From: Capitulum mitella
Lineage: Eukaryota > Arthropoda > Thecostraca > Pollicipedomorpha > Pollicipedidae
Direction: 5' to 3'
Assembly (NCBI GenBank): GCA_030062745.1
Contig: CP099848.1
Span: 15,921,081-15,985,080, forward strand
Length of the DNA stretch: 64,000 nucleotides
The stretch's first letter is position 1. Each line of letters opens with the position of its first letter. Positions 54,798-64,000 of the stretch are shown here, piece after piece. A model generated the notes under the pieces. The model ran no database searches, was not told the DNA's origin, and saw nothing but the letters and a program-made list of their open reading frames with translations. The translations under genes were made by a program, and so were the position numbers.

Positions 54798-57700
54798 CTG
54801 AAACGGTGCAGGGGTTGGATCAGTCGCCGGCCAGTAACGAAAGAGTACAGACGTCGGCTCTGTGGGTGAGGGGTCGGGTCAGTCGCCGGCCAGTAACGAG
54901 AGAGTACAGACGTCGGCTCTGTGGGTGAGGGGTCGGGTCAGTCGCCGGCCAGTAACGAGAGAATACAGACGTTGGCTCTGTGGGCGACTGGTGAGGTCAG
55001 TCGCCGGCCGGTAACGAGAGAGTACAGACGTCGGCTCTGTGGGTGAGGGGTGAGGTCTGCCAAAGCTGATCAAAAACAAATTACACACCTAAAAGTAGCG
55101 ACTCTGTCGGCGCAGAATCAAGTAATCGTTGGGTCTACGAGAGAACAGCTTGATTAGGTACGACAGAGGAACTGGATTAGCTCCATGTCATCAATAAAAG
55201 GATACAGGGATGTCGAATTGCATTCTTTTGAGAGGGCCCCGGCCCACCCAATGTTGATTTGGGCCCCCAGTGTTGGTTTGGGCCTTCCTTAATATTTTCT
55301 GCCGCCTTTAAAGGGAAATGGATGATAATACCGAAACGAACGTAGTCAGTGGACAAGATATAGGCGGAAAGTAAAGAAAGAGGTGTAAAATGATGTTTCT
55401 GTCATTTTATCTTTCATCTATAGACATGGGGAGAACATATACATGGGGATAAATGCAATTTTTTATTTGATGAATAGTAACGAAAAACATATGAAATTCC
55501 GTTGGTTAAAATAAAGTGGGCTAAATCCGTTGAAAAACCCACATTTGCAGGGAGGTTACGCTGTCGGGCCCTCGACTGGCCCCCCAATCATTTACAGAAA
55601 TCGACACCCCTAAGAGGATACACACATCTGCTCTGTCGACAGAGGGTCAGTTCAAGCACAGGTCACCAGTAGTGGAATTTACACTGTAAACAATTCCACC
55701 GTCAAAAAGAATCGAATATGGTCCGACGTCCGAGAGGGTCTTGTCACGTCATGGACATGGGTCAGGTGTTTTTGTAACGGTGAGTAGGTATGGAAATTAA
55801 GAGCAGGACTTAACCCTGTGTATTTAATCTCTTTTAGCGCTGCTACGCTGTGACTGCTTGGAAAGAGTATTTCCTCCATTTGGGGGGGGGGGGGGCGTTC
55901 CCTTTCCCCTACTTTCCTTAGTTTCCTGCCCCTGTGCAATAGTGACGTGGCATTAATGCAGGACAAGGAACGACAGACGCGCCAAATGTGCATCTTGTTA
56001 AGTATTACTAGACACATTTTCCGTGGATGAGAAATCTCGCATTGGGCAAATGCTATTCAGACGTTGCTACTTAAGGACCATGACAGCAAGGTCCACAGCC
56101 CATTTCTGAAATTTCTCCGACCTTAGATGACGTGATGATTATGTTTGTTTGTTACGCCCTACTCTGGATGGGAGGAACCGATGTGGGACAGTTCTGTGAC
56201 CTCACCGCCTTTGCTTACCCAAAGGGTGACGCTTGAACAACCAAAGCACGACCTGTACGGCCCGGGAATATCTAAGACCCATTTGCTCGAATCAACCGTG
56301 CAGCGAATGCATGTTGCACGCCGCATGGGATCGGCCCCTAACCCCAGGACACCACTGCTAGGAAAAACACGTTACCATGGTTACCAGCATACTTTCATGT
56401 CGCTTATGAGGTCACCAGCCAACAAATGCGCCTCGACAGGGTGGCTCTATGCAAACGACGATTCCCGAAACGCAACGCGTTCGGAAGACATCAAGAGCCA
56501 TTGTAGACGTTGATGCTGAAGCTAAATTCACCACGGATTTTCTCTCTTTACATGGCTGGAGGCAGCGCGACTGTGGGGCAGAGAAGCCGACAGCCCTGAT
56601 AGGAGATACTCCTTTCGCCAACCGGGAGAAACTCGCGGAGCCTTCCTCCCGCTGTTCGGCTGGGCGTGGGGCGACTGGTGTTCCTTACGCCTGTCCACTC
56701 AATAATACTCTGGGGTGCAATGACCCTGGGTCTATGATACCTAGGGATCACACGAATCTTGTGATATACTGATTTTGGGAATGCAGTGACCCGGATCATG
56801 TCTCCCGGAGCAGCGTAAAGCTTGTGGAGGCGGCAGAAAATAGGACGGATAATTGGAACAGGGTAAGCGCATTAAAAAACGTTAGGCCACGTAACTCCAT
56901 TGGCCAGTGTCCATTCTTCCAAACAAAACAATTATTCCTGTCAAACTAACTCGAACTTGCGAAATCCCCATCCTGACTCTCACACTGACGTCTCAGGAAG
57001 CTCAAGCGACTGGCAAAACATCACTATAGGCTCAGCGTCCCAGTGCAAGGGCTGTCGCCGCAGCTCCGTCAGCCGACCACTTCGCCGCGGACCAGCTCTG
57101 CCCTTTGCCGGCCGGCCGGCCGCCGCCGCACAGCCGCTCTCCTCCCGGCGAGCGGTCCGAGCCGGGCCGAGCGGCGCCCGCGGCCGGCGGCCGGCGGCTC
57201 GCTTTACGGCTCGGTTTACGGCGCGCCGCGTCCGCCCTGGTTAGCGGCGCGCCGATTAATCGGCCGGCGGCCGCCGGCGGCGCGGGGCGGCGCCGGACCA
57301 CCGCAGCCGTAATGACGAGACAACGCCGCCCCGCTCGCAAATCGGCGCTAATTAATTAGCGGGCGGCCGCGGTGGTCGGCCTCAATAGCAGGCCCGCTGC
57401 CGTTTGCCGTGTAAATCTAGTAATTTGCGGCCATTCATCGCCGGCCACAAAGCGACACGCTCTTTGCAGGCTGGCGATGCAGGCGGCCGCCGGCTGACGG
57501 CCGGTCGCTGGGGCTCGCCGTCCGGCAGGGCTGACTGTACGCTGGGGAGTGGCGGCCGGCCGGCCGCCAGCCACGGTCCGCTCTCTCTCCCTCTCCCTCT
57601 CTCCCTCTCTTTCCTTCTCCCTTTCCTTCCTCTCTCTCTCTCTTTCTCTCTGTCTCGGAGCTCGGCAGGTGGCGGCCGCGGAGGAGGCCAGGCAGAGATA

Positions 57701-60700
57701 TGATGAGAACAGGAGTGTGGAGAGATTTGGGGAGGCTGGGAATTGTGCCCTGGGCGGCGTTTATGACAGGGATAGCGTCCTGGAGACTGAGGCTAAACGC
57801 CGTCACGTTCAGTACTAGCTTTAGTGATTTAGTGATCAGAGGTGATAACTCTCTAGATTCAGCGAGGATGCAGATGCCGTTTTGAGCTTACTTCTTTTCC
57901 TACGACTGTATGGGTTTTCTTTATCTCCCTTTCTCTCTCGCACGAGGCACACGGCTGACGATGTAGCTGTGTTACGAATCAGCCTCAATGCCGAGTGGCA
58001 CTTAAGCATGGCACGAGGAATTTGAGCTGTACATTTCTCGGAAAATGAAAGCCGACCAGCAGATGTGCTTTATTATTTTAACAATAATGCTTTGGAAAAG
58101 GAATGAACCCTCCGAATTATACTAGGATTAAGTGCTGATGGCGTTATGCGGATGATGTAATCCCGATATCACTACCAGCGACTCTGCACGGGCAGCAGCT
58201 ATGAATTTCGAAATTATTTAGACATCTTAATATAGTTAATCTTAATATAGCAAGGTCTAAAAATGTATTGATCAGTTTTGTTTTTACGAAACACAAGTCA
58301 AGTAGTCTCGAAGAAAGTCGAAAGTCGTTTGAATCATGTATGAGAAAACTGTTTGGAGTGAGTTATGCCTCCCAAGAAAAAACTGGTTTATTCCTATTTT
58401 TCATCTCGGAGGAAAACCCACACATTTAATTTAAAGTAGCTCATTTCCAGGAAATGATTCATTTTGGCTACAATTTCAGAATATGACTGCACTGTTTAAA
58501 TCAGGAAAGATCGTCGGATTTCTTGTCGTTTTCACCTGACGCCTCCCTCCAAGTCTACGGTCCCATTGAGCAGAGTTTGCAACCTGCAGCGTTTACTAAC
58601 GCGGTCTTCGCAGGGTATGGTGATCTTTTGCCCTTCCACGCGATAAACATATTTATTTGACTGCCGGCATCCAAAGGTTTGCCAATGACCTTCAAACAAA
58701 GTCTAATTTTGCATACATCGGCTACCGTTTGGTAACCATGCTTCTTCAATACAACGCACATTTATAGCCACGGGACATATCAGTTCGAATGGAAAGAAAA
58801 TATGCGAATGGGGTTTTTGCATCGGCAAAAACTGAAAATGTTTGGGGACCAGGAGAAGAATGATGTTCTTTAACCCTATTCCCGGAGGGCTAGACGGTAT
58901 GGCCGATTCCCGGCAGGGGGGGGGCGGATTCGGCCCCCCCCCTGAGATCTCGAGAACTACTTATTCGATTTCATCGCAACAAACGGCAATCGATTTGCCG
59001 TGACGTGAACTACATTTTGATAAAAAGAAATGTTCAAAATTTTGAAATTTGTGGATACAGGGGGGAAAAAATGTCGAAATGGGGGGTACTTTTTGACTTC
59101 TTGTAACTCCGTTGTTTATGGACCGATTTCGATGAAACTGGCATCAATCGAGAGATTATGGATAGGGCTTTTACCATGGGTATGCAAATTTGAAATTTTG
59201 AGAAAATTCATGGGCGTTCACAGGGTTTCAAAAATAGGGGGATTAGTTTTCCAATAACGGAATGAACAAAAGAGGCCAAAACACTTTTTTAGCTTCTGCT
59301 AGTCATGTTATGCTAAAGAAGTACAAATCGCATTACAATGCTTGTATAATGTTAGCATAGGCGGTGCCAGGGACATAAAAAAGGGGGAATTGTCATGGTC
59401 ACACGTTCCTCAGATCAACTTGTGACCTTTGACCTTAAATGACCTCCAGTGACCTTGGGGTCACCTGGAATGATGTCGTGTGCATTCAATATTATCTGTA
59501 AACGTTTTTAATCGATTAAATTCACTCTATTCCAAAAAATTCATTTTTTGGCTTTTGCGATATAGGGTACGTGCACTGACATTTTAGGTCATAGCTCCGT
59601 GACCTGACCTGATATCAAGCTGAAACTTGGTACGCAAGTAGAGGGCATCTTTCTACGTTATATGTATTCCGGGTTTGGCATTTGAAAAAACGGCGCCGAA
59701 ATTATTGCGAAAAAACAAATTTTGACTTTTGACCTTGACCTGACCTTGTAAAGTGACCTCAGATAAACAAAATTACATATGCACATTGTCCAATTATTTA
59801 GCTATATATTCATATAAAGTTTTAAGTTCTATTTTAAAAACTCTGTTTTTGGCAGACATTTTCCTTTTACCCTCAACATGGCCAAAAATGACCTGAGGTG
59901 CCTCCCAAAAACGTTGTCTGGCTCCGCCCCTGAGGAAAATAGAATTTCGAAATTTTGTCACGGCGCGTAAAAGGAATAGCTAGGAAAAGTCACCAAGTTT
60001 CGTGAAGTTGCGTCAAAAAGCCTGGAATTGGCAAGCAAAAAACCCGAGGTGGGGGCGGATTCCGCCCCCCCTGCCGGGAATAGGGTTAAATGTACAATAA
60101 CAAAGGAAGACTATTCCCGTTCCGAATAACTCGCACCGTCTCCGTATCGCACCATTTCACCTCCAAAAGTACCTGCAATCTGTTGGTAAGTCCTGACACG
60201 CATTGCAAAAGGACTACTGATGATGAGACAAAGAAAATACATGCAAAAAGTGGACGGAAATAGCTTATCGAAAATTAGTCCAAACATGGCAGCCATATTT
60301 GGCTTTTGTCATGTTCAGCACATGCGTAATCGGAGGTCTTTGGGGTAATGTGCAGTGTTTCTCGAAGAATAAAAGGTTTGTGGCAAGATTGGCGAGGATA
60401 GGAAGCATTAAGACCCTCTCACTTCTTATCTCTTGAGTCTGGCATTGGAAAATGCCATATTTTCAGTCAACATAGGTATCCTATGGAGATTGTTACACAT
60501 CTGAAGCCGGCCGTGAAGTCTGCTGCTGCAGGTTCACATGACGTTTCTTGATTGCTAAACACGCAGCTGCCTCGGAAGCAAAAGTCCGCAAAACCGCAAA
60601 GAACGCTTGTGCGGCAAAACTCTTCCCACGTAATTGAAATAAACAAGACAAACATTCCTCTTAACGTCAGTTTCGAGCAGTTCAAATCTCATCAAACATT

Positions 60701-62396
60701 CAATATACTCAATTGCTCGTTCCAATCCACTAAACGACGCAATCAATAAAACAGCTGAGTTGAAACCGAGCCGAGACGATTACGACCGATTTAAGCGTGC
60801 TGCCATTAGCGGCACCCGCGCCTGACCGGCCGAACGCGGCCATTTCTAATCCCCGTCCCGCGCCGCCGGCCAGTCCATGACGAGCCGGAGGGGAGGCAGC
60901 AAACGGCGGCGGCGCGGCCGGCGCGCGGCCCATATCTCATTATCCCTCCGCTTCAGCAGGTAACAAATGGCCCGGGCAAACGGCGTAATTGATTATCAGG
61001 CGGGCGGCGAGATTACAGCGGCCAGGGTGGCGCGGCAACGGCGCCGCGGACGGAGGCGAGCACCGCGACGTCCGCCGCCGCCCGTCCGCGTGGGCACCGC
61101 GGCCGGCCGGCAATTTGAATCAATCAGCAACAGGGTAATGACAGGGAAGGCCGGCCGAGCTGCGCGCCGGATGCCGGCGTATGCCAGGCGGCAGCCTCGT
61201 GCTGCGAGCCGGACGGCCAGCGCAGCGCCGCTAGCGCTGTTTGAACGGCCTGTTTGCGCAGGCTGGCGCGGGACGCAGGCAGGCAGGCCGGCCGTCTGCC
61301 GCGAGCCAGCGTCAGCCACCCAGCAGCGGGCACTCAGTGTCGCCGGCGGGCCGGGCACAGTGCGACAGCCACGGACCCGTGCCAACACTGCAGACTGAGA
61401 GGTCTTCAAAATCTGCAGCATTTGGACCTGGGACAATTCTGGATTTCTGCATTCCCCACGTATATACGGGCATGGTTTAAACGATATGTTTCGAAGACTA
61501 AACCGTTTCAAAGAGGCGTGTAGAATTACCTTCACACATGCTGTGATATGCTTTTCAGTAGCAGGCGTGGAAAAATGTGACCATCAGGGGCGTAGGGACA
61601 TCTAGAAAAGTGAGGGTAGGCGGGGTCAAAGATGTTTTCCCCATAAAACTGATATCAAATTTCCGAAAAATGTGGGGTACATGGCCACCCGTTCTCCCCT
61701 CCCCCTTTCGTACGTTCATGGTAACCCCGACAAGTTGCTGAATTCGCCAGTAATAATTCAGTGTTGCTCACAGCCTGCCCACATAATTTACAAGACCGTG
61801 GAGTGTCGAGTGGTGTAATCGGAACAACATACTTAATATTCTAACACGTTTGCAGACGCAGTTGAAAGTCCCGAATACGTCAGTGCAAGAAGTAATCCTC
61901 AGAGGCGTGGAAATAAGCCCTGATCCAGGATTTTGAAAATGGGACATAATGCAAAAGGGGCAGTGGCGTAGCCAGGATTTTTTTAAGGAGGGGGGGGGAG
62001 GGCGGAGCTCAATGTGGCCTGAAATCATACGAAGACCGCCGCCGGGAAGATGATATGCAATGGTTTTCGCAAAACAATGCGGGTCTGAGGGGAGGGGCTG
62101 GGCCACCCGGACCCCCACATTTGGTCTGCGCCAGTAAAAAGGGGGCGCAGAGCGTCTTGAGTCCGACTTTCCTCGTATAAACCTTGAATTTTCCGGAAAC
62201 GCGCAAAAATAATTAGTAAAAAGGGAATCGCATCCAGGAACTCCCCAGACACGCACCAGAAAATGGTAACAGCCCTCATGCTTTGCTTATCACTCTCTGT
62301 CTTTTTGTAAGTTGGAATGAATAAGGTCATTAGTAAAACCCAGGGACAACGCAACACATTTATTTGCCTTTTCATCGTCTCCCCCCTCTCTCTCCC

Positions 62397-62441
<45 letters not shown>

Positions 62442-63217
62442 TCTCCCTTCCTTTCCCGCCGTCTACCTCGCTGTGTTTTTTTCTAACATTTTTGTTTTTT
62501 CGCTCTCTGTCTCTCATTATTTATTCTTTACACGCCTTCCGTTTCCCGATATGTCCTGTGCTTTTCCTCTATTGAACCTTCCCTACACGTTGGGTTTCGT
62601 TGACTGAACGTAATGATGAAGATATTGTGGACTTGCTGTTCATTGGACAACTGGCTACGATAACATGTAAAAAGCCAAAACCCTTAAATCTCATTGTGAC
62701 GCAATACTTACGCCACAATCCAAGATGCAGGAGCCACACCCACATCATCGAAAAGCTCAACACCGCAAACGAGGCAGCACACGCCACCTGTTCACATACA
62801 CGTTTACAACAGCATCGAGCAAATGGGCCGCCAGGAAACCTTCCTGCCCGAGACCTGCCGCTGAGTAACCCCCACCCACCTCACCCACCTCACGGCCGGC
62901 ATCAGGCTGCAGCTGTCCACTGCGGCGCTCAACACGCCAATCCCTGTCTACTCACCGGACTTGACGGAGCAGTGGATGTGCGAGCGCGACTCGTAGTAGA
63001 CCCAGTCGAAGCCGACCTCGACCGCCAGCCGAGCGAGCATGCCATACTTGCTGCGGTCGCGGTCCGAGGTGGTGATGTCGACGGCACGGCCCTCGTAGTG
63101 CAGCGAGCGGGCCGCGTGCAGGCCGCGCTCGTCCCAGCCCTCTGTGACGCGCAGCCGCACGCCCGGCCACTGGTTCATCACCGAGATGGCCAGCGCGTCC
63201 AGCCGAGCCCGGGTCCG
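54085..63217 (-). CDS. hh: Hedgehog (exons 2 and 3; exon 1 off the right edge)
   Basis: Secreted morphogen precursor that cleaves itself and attaches cholesterol to its N-terminal signalling fragment. Exon 2 is 62,956-63,217 and exon 3 is 54,085-54,797, separated by an 8.2-kb intron. The missing exon 1 should hold the signal peptide and the palmitoylated Cys. The join restores a Glu codon (G|AG) and gives 325 residues in one frame to the stop. The cleavage site Gly-Cys-Phe, Hint catalytic residues and the SCYA motif are intact. The last intron contains a minisatellite, a mariner MITE, a piggyBac-like element and two CpG islands that look regulatory. The single-copy appearance and intact frame suggest a functional gene. 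Confidence 0.95.
54821..55056. repeat. 59-bp minisatellite x 4 next to the hedgehog exon 3 acceptor
   Basis: Units start at 54,821, 54,880, 54,939 and 54,998, each CAGTCGCCGGCCAGTAACGA followed by GAGAGTACAGACGTCGGCTC and TGTGGGTGAGGGG. The array begins only 23 bases upstream of the exon on its strand, so it occupies the branch-point region. Confidence 0.9.
55205..55610. mobile_element. Short non-autonomous derivative (MITE) of the mariner element
   Basis: Flanked by TA on both sides. Ends CAGGGATGTCGAATTG and AAATCGACACCCC are inverted. Its left part matches 49,508-49,640 and its right part 51,058-51,225; the transposase interior is missing. Confidence 0.7.
55613..57020. other. hedgehog intron segment without recognised elements
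   Basis: Short ORFs only. A run of Gs at 55,880-55,893 resembles the G-runs in the dispersed family at 17,367 and 23,745. Confidence 0.4.
57030..57575. promoter_or_regulatory. CpG island 1 in the last hedgehog intron with homeodomain sites
   Basis: A sharply GC- and CpG-rich block containing AT-core palindromes: CCGATTAATCGG at 57,252-57,263 and CGCTAATTAATTAGCG at 57,346-57,361. The second includes TAATTAATTA, a TAATNNATTA (P2-type) homeodomain dimer site. No continuous coding frame with family motifs. Read as a candidate enhancer or alternative promoter. Confidence 0.45.
57580..57657. repeat. (CT)n-rich pyrimidine tract
   Basis: CTCTCTCC/CCTTCC-type imperfect simple repeat at the edge of CpG island 1. 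Confidence 0.85.
57660..58869. other. hedgehog intron segment, nothing recognised
   Basis: AT-rich DNA between CpG island 1 and the piggyBac-like element. No ORF or repeat supported. Confidence 0.4.
58874..60085. mobile_element. piggyBac-like non-autonomous element, copy 2 (intact ends)
   Basis: 1,212 bp, starting CCCTATTCCCGG and ending CCGGGAATAGGG, with a perfect TTAA on each side (58,870-58,873 and 60,086-60,089). TTAA target plus CCCT terminus is the hallmark of piggyBac. Subterminal hairpins of G and C runs lie at about 58,914-58,942 and 60,050-60,072. No transposase ORF is present, so it would need one in trans. It lies in the last hedgehog intron. Confidence 0.8.
60780..61400. promoter_or_regulatory. 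CpG island 2 in the last hedgehog intron with homeodomain sites
   Basis: GC- and CpG-rich block with isolated AT-core motifs: TAATTGATTA (TAATNNATTA) at 60,986-60,995, ATTTGAATCAATCAG near 61,112 and GGTAATGAC near 61,134. Stop-free ORFs on both strands are explained by GC richness. Candidate enhancer. Confidence 0.45.
61401..62955. other. hedgehog intron segment between island 2 and exon 2
   Basis: Contains fragments with dispersed-repeat wording (for example GGGGCGTAGGGAC and GTGGCGTAGCCAGGATTTTT) and a (CT)n tract at 62,381-62,456. No gene. Confidence 0.4.
62381..62456. repeat. (CT)n microsatellite
   Basis: Nearly pure CT run within a longer pyrimidine tract. Confidence 0.9.
62956..63217 (-). 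CDS. hh: hedgehog exon 2 (C-terminal half of HhN)
   Basis: 87 codons plus one base, after acceptor TTACAG and before donor GTGAGT. Begins [20 protein letters not shown] and contains [20 protein letters not shown], then [20 protein letters not shown] and HIHCSVKS. Zinc ligands His40, Asp47 and His82 (exon numbering) are present. Of the acidic calcium-site residues in TEGWDED, the last is Arg here (TEGWDER), and the following GHHSEE-type stretch is GLHAAR. Confidence 0.96.
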
Positions 63218-63708
63218 CTGTAACGGCGGCGGCGGTCAGAGCGGGGCCGTCCCAGTGGCGGGCGGCGGCGGTCAGAGCGGGGGCCGTACCAACGGCGGAC
63301 GTGGTGGGATCACGATCGTTTGTCGGGTAGCTGCACGAGACGAAAACACAAACATTGTACGGTATAGACACAGAGCGGAGTGTAAGTGACGTACGCTCAG
63401 CGTGATAGGATGGTTTTGCTACGATTCTCATTTTCTTTTTTACGACTGTCGATAAAGTCATATGTGGCGTTTAGAGGTATTTTGGAATAGAGTAACAAAC
63501 AATCAAAAGAACGAGGCAGACCAACAACGTCTATTTATTTATTTACGCCATGGGATCATCCACCAAAACATGACCGAGGCCACAGGGGTTATTCTCGATC
63601 CCGAGTCATCACACGTGAAGGGTACAAGAGGTAAGACACACACACACAGTAGACTCATTCCTCATGTCAAGCTACTCAGCTTTGTAAAAAACGTTAAAAA
63701 GTAGGCTG

Positions 63709-64000
63709 TCACGTACGTTTGTAAGATGTCGCAGTAAGGTGCTGCTTCAGCTTGCGTTTGAACAGTCGAAAAGACATGTCAACGATGTCTGGTAGCAATG
63801 TGTTAAGCAAAGAGGCGGCGCGGTATACGAATTGCCTCTTTCCGGCAATCGAACCACGGCTGCGATGTAGGCTGAGCAAGCGGTACTGGATAGTATGTCT
63901 CGCGTGATCCGCCCGTTCGCTGTTCAGACAGAACGATGCCGCAAGGTGCTCTGGTTCGCCTGTACACCGGATCTTATAAAGTAATGTCATTGTCTGGTGC
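63709..64000 (-). mobile_element. LINE reverse transcriptase C-terminal tail, partial
   Basis: Frame ending at 63,709 encodes GKRQFVYRAASLLNTLLPDI then FKRKLKQHL. This is the typical end of jockey/CR1-like non-LTR retrotransposon reverse transcriptases (pattern F.yRa..lWN.Lp......sl..FKr.Lk..L). The upstream part lies outside the window. Flanking (CA)n and TTATTTATTT lie just beyond the stop. Confidence 0.6.

Noticed and set aside
54151..54801. 216-codon plus-strand ORF opposite hedgehog exon 3
   Set aside because: Antisense shadow of the GC-rich Hint exon.
54821..55056. Possible CRISPR-like array
   Set aside because: Units are contiguous 59-bp tandem copies with no unique spacers, in a eukaryotic intron.
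60967..61535. Long ORFs on both strands in hedgehog CpG island 2
   Set aside because: Arginine/alanine/proline-rich frames open on both strands, explained by GC content; no homologous motif.
63218..64000. Search for hedgehog exon 1 (signal peptide and CGPGR motif)
   Set aside because: No such motif in any frame on the minus strand; this part holds intron sequence and a LINE tail, so exon 1 must lie outside the window.

Overview
This window is animal nuclear DNA, most likely from an arthropod and probably a crustacean. Coding regions are split into short exons with GT-AG introns. There is an interstitial block of the arthropod telomere repeat (TTAGG)n, read as AACCT on the + strand near 38.1 kb. 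Codon third positions in genes are strongly G/C. Species cannot be fixed from sequence alone.

Three host genes were reconstructed exon by exon. (1) 1-19,872, minus strand: an ABCC10/MRP7-type full ABC exporter with 25 coding exons whose reading phases all agree. The last exon runs off the left edge inside NBD2. A 69-codon coding-like ORF with a strong Kozak context lies 112 bp upstream of its start. (2) 37,128-44,964, plus strand: ARPC3, subunit 3 of the Arp2/3 actin nucleator. Three exons are certain; a tiny first exon (ATGCCG) beside a CRE-containing CpG-rich promoter is probable. (3) 54,085-63,217, minus strand: hedgehog. Exon 2 carries the C-terminal half of the signalling domain and exon 3 the self-processing Hint domain; exon 1 lies beyond the right edge.

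Between the genes lies a dense transposon landscape. It holds a broken THAP9/P-element-type transposase (29.4-35.0 kb) and a mariner-type element with a degenerate transposase (49.5-51.2 kb) plus its short derivative (55.2-55.6 kb). Two piggyBac-like non-autonomous elements flanked by TTAA sit at 51.7-52.8 and 58.9-60.1 kb, and a LINE reverse transcriptase tail lies at the right edge. Four long inverted-repeat (foldback) structures occur, one with a telomere-repeat array in its loop. There are also minisatellites, a satellite of about 150 bp inside ARPC3, and microsatellites.

Two large-scale patterns stand out. First, blocks of DNA are almost free of CpG (20.2-23.4, about 29.8-31.7, 35.0-36.5 and 38.75-42.17 kb) next to CpG-rich exons and young transposons, as expected from long-term cytosine methylation. 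One block is ARPC3 intron 1. Second, the last hedgehog intron holds two CpG islands, each with a TAATNNATTA homeodomain-dimer site, which are good enhancer candidates. I saw no prokaryotic-type system, CRISPR array or operon.
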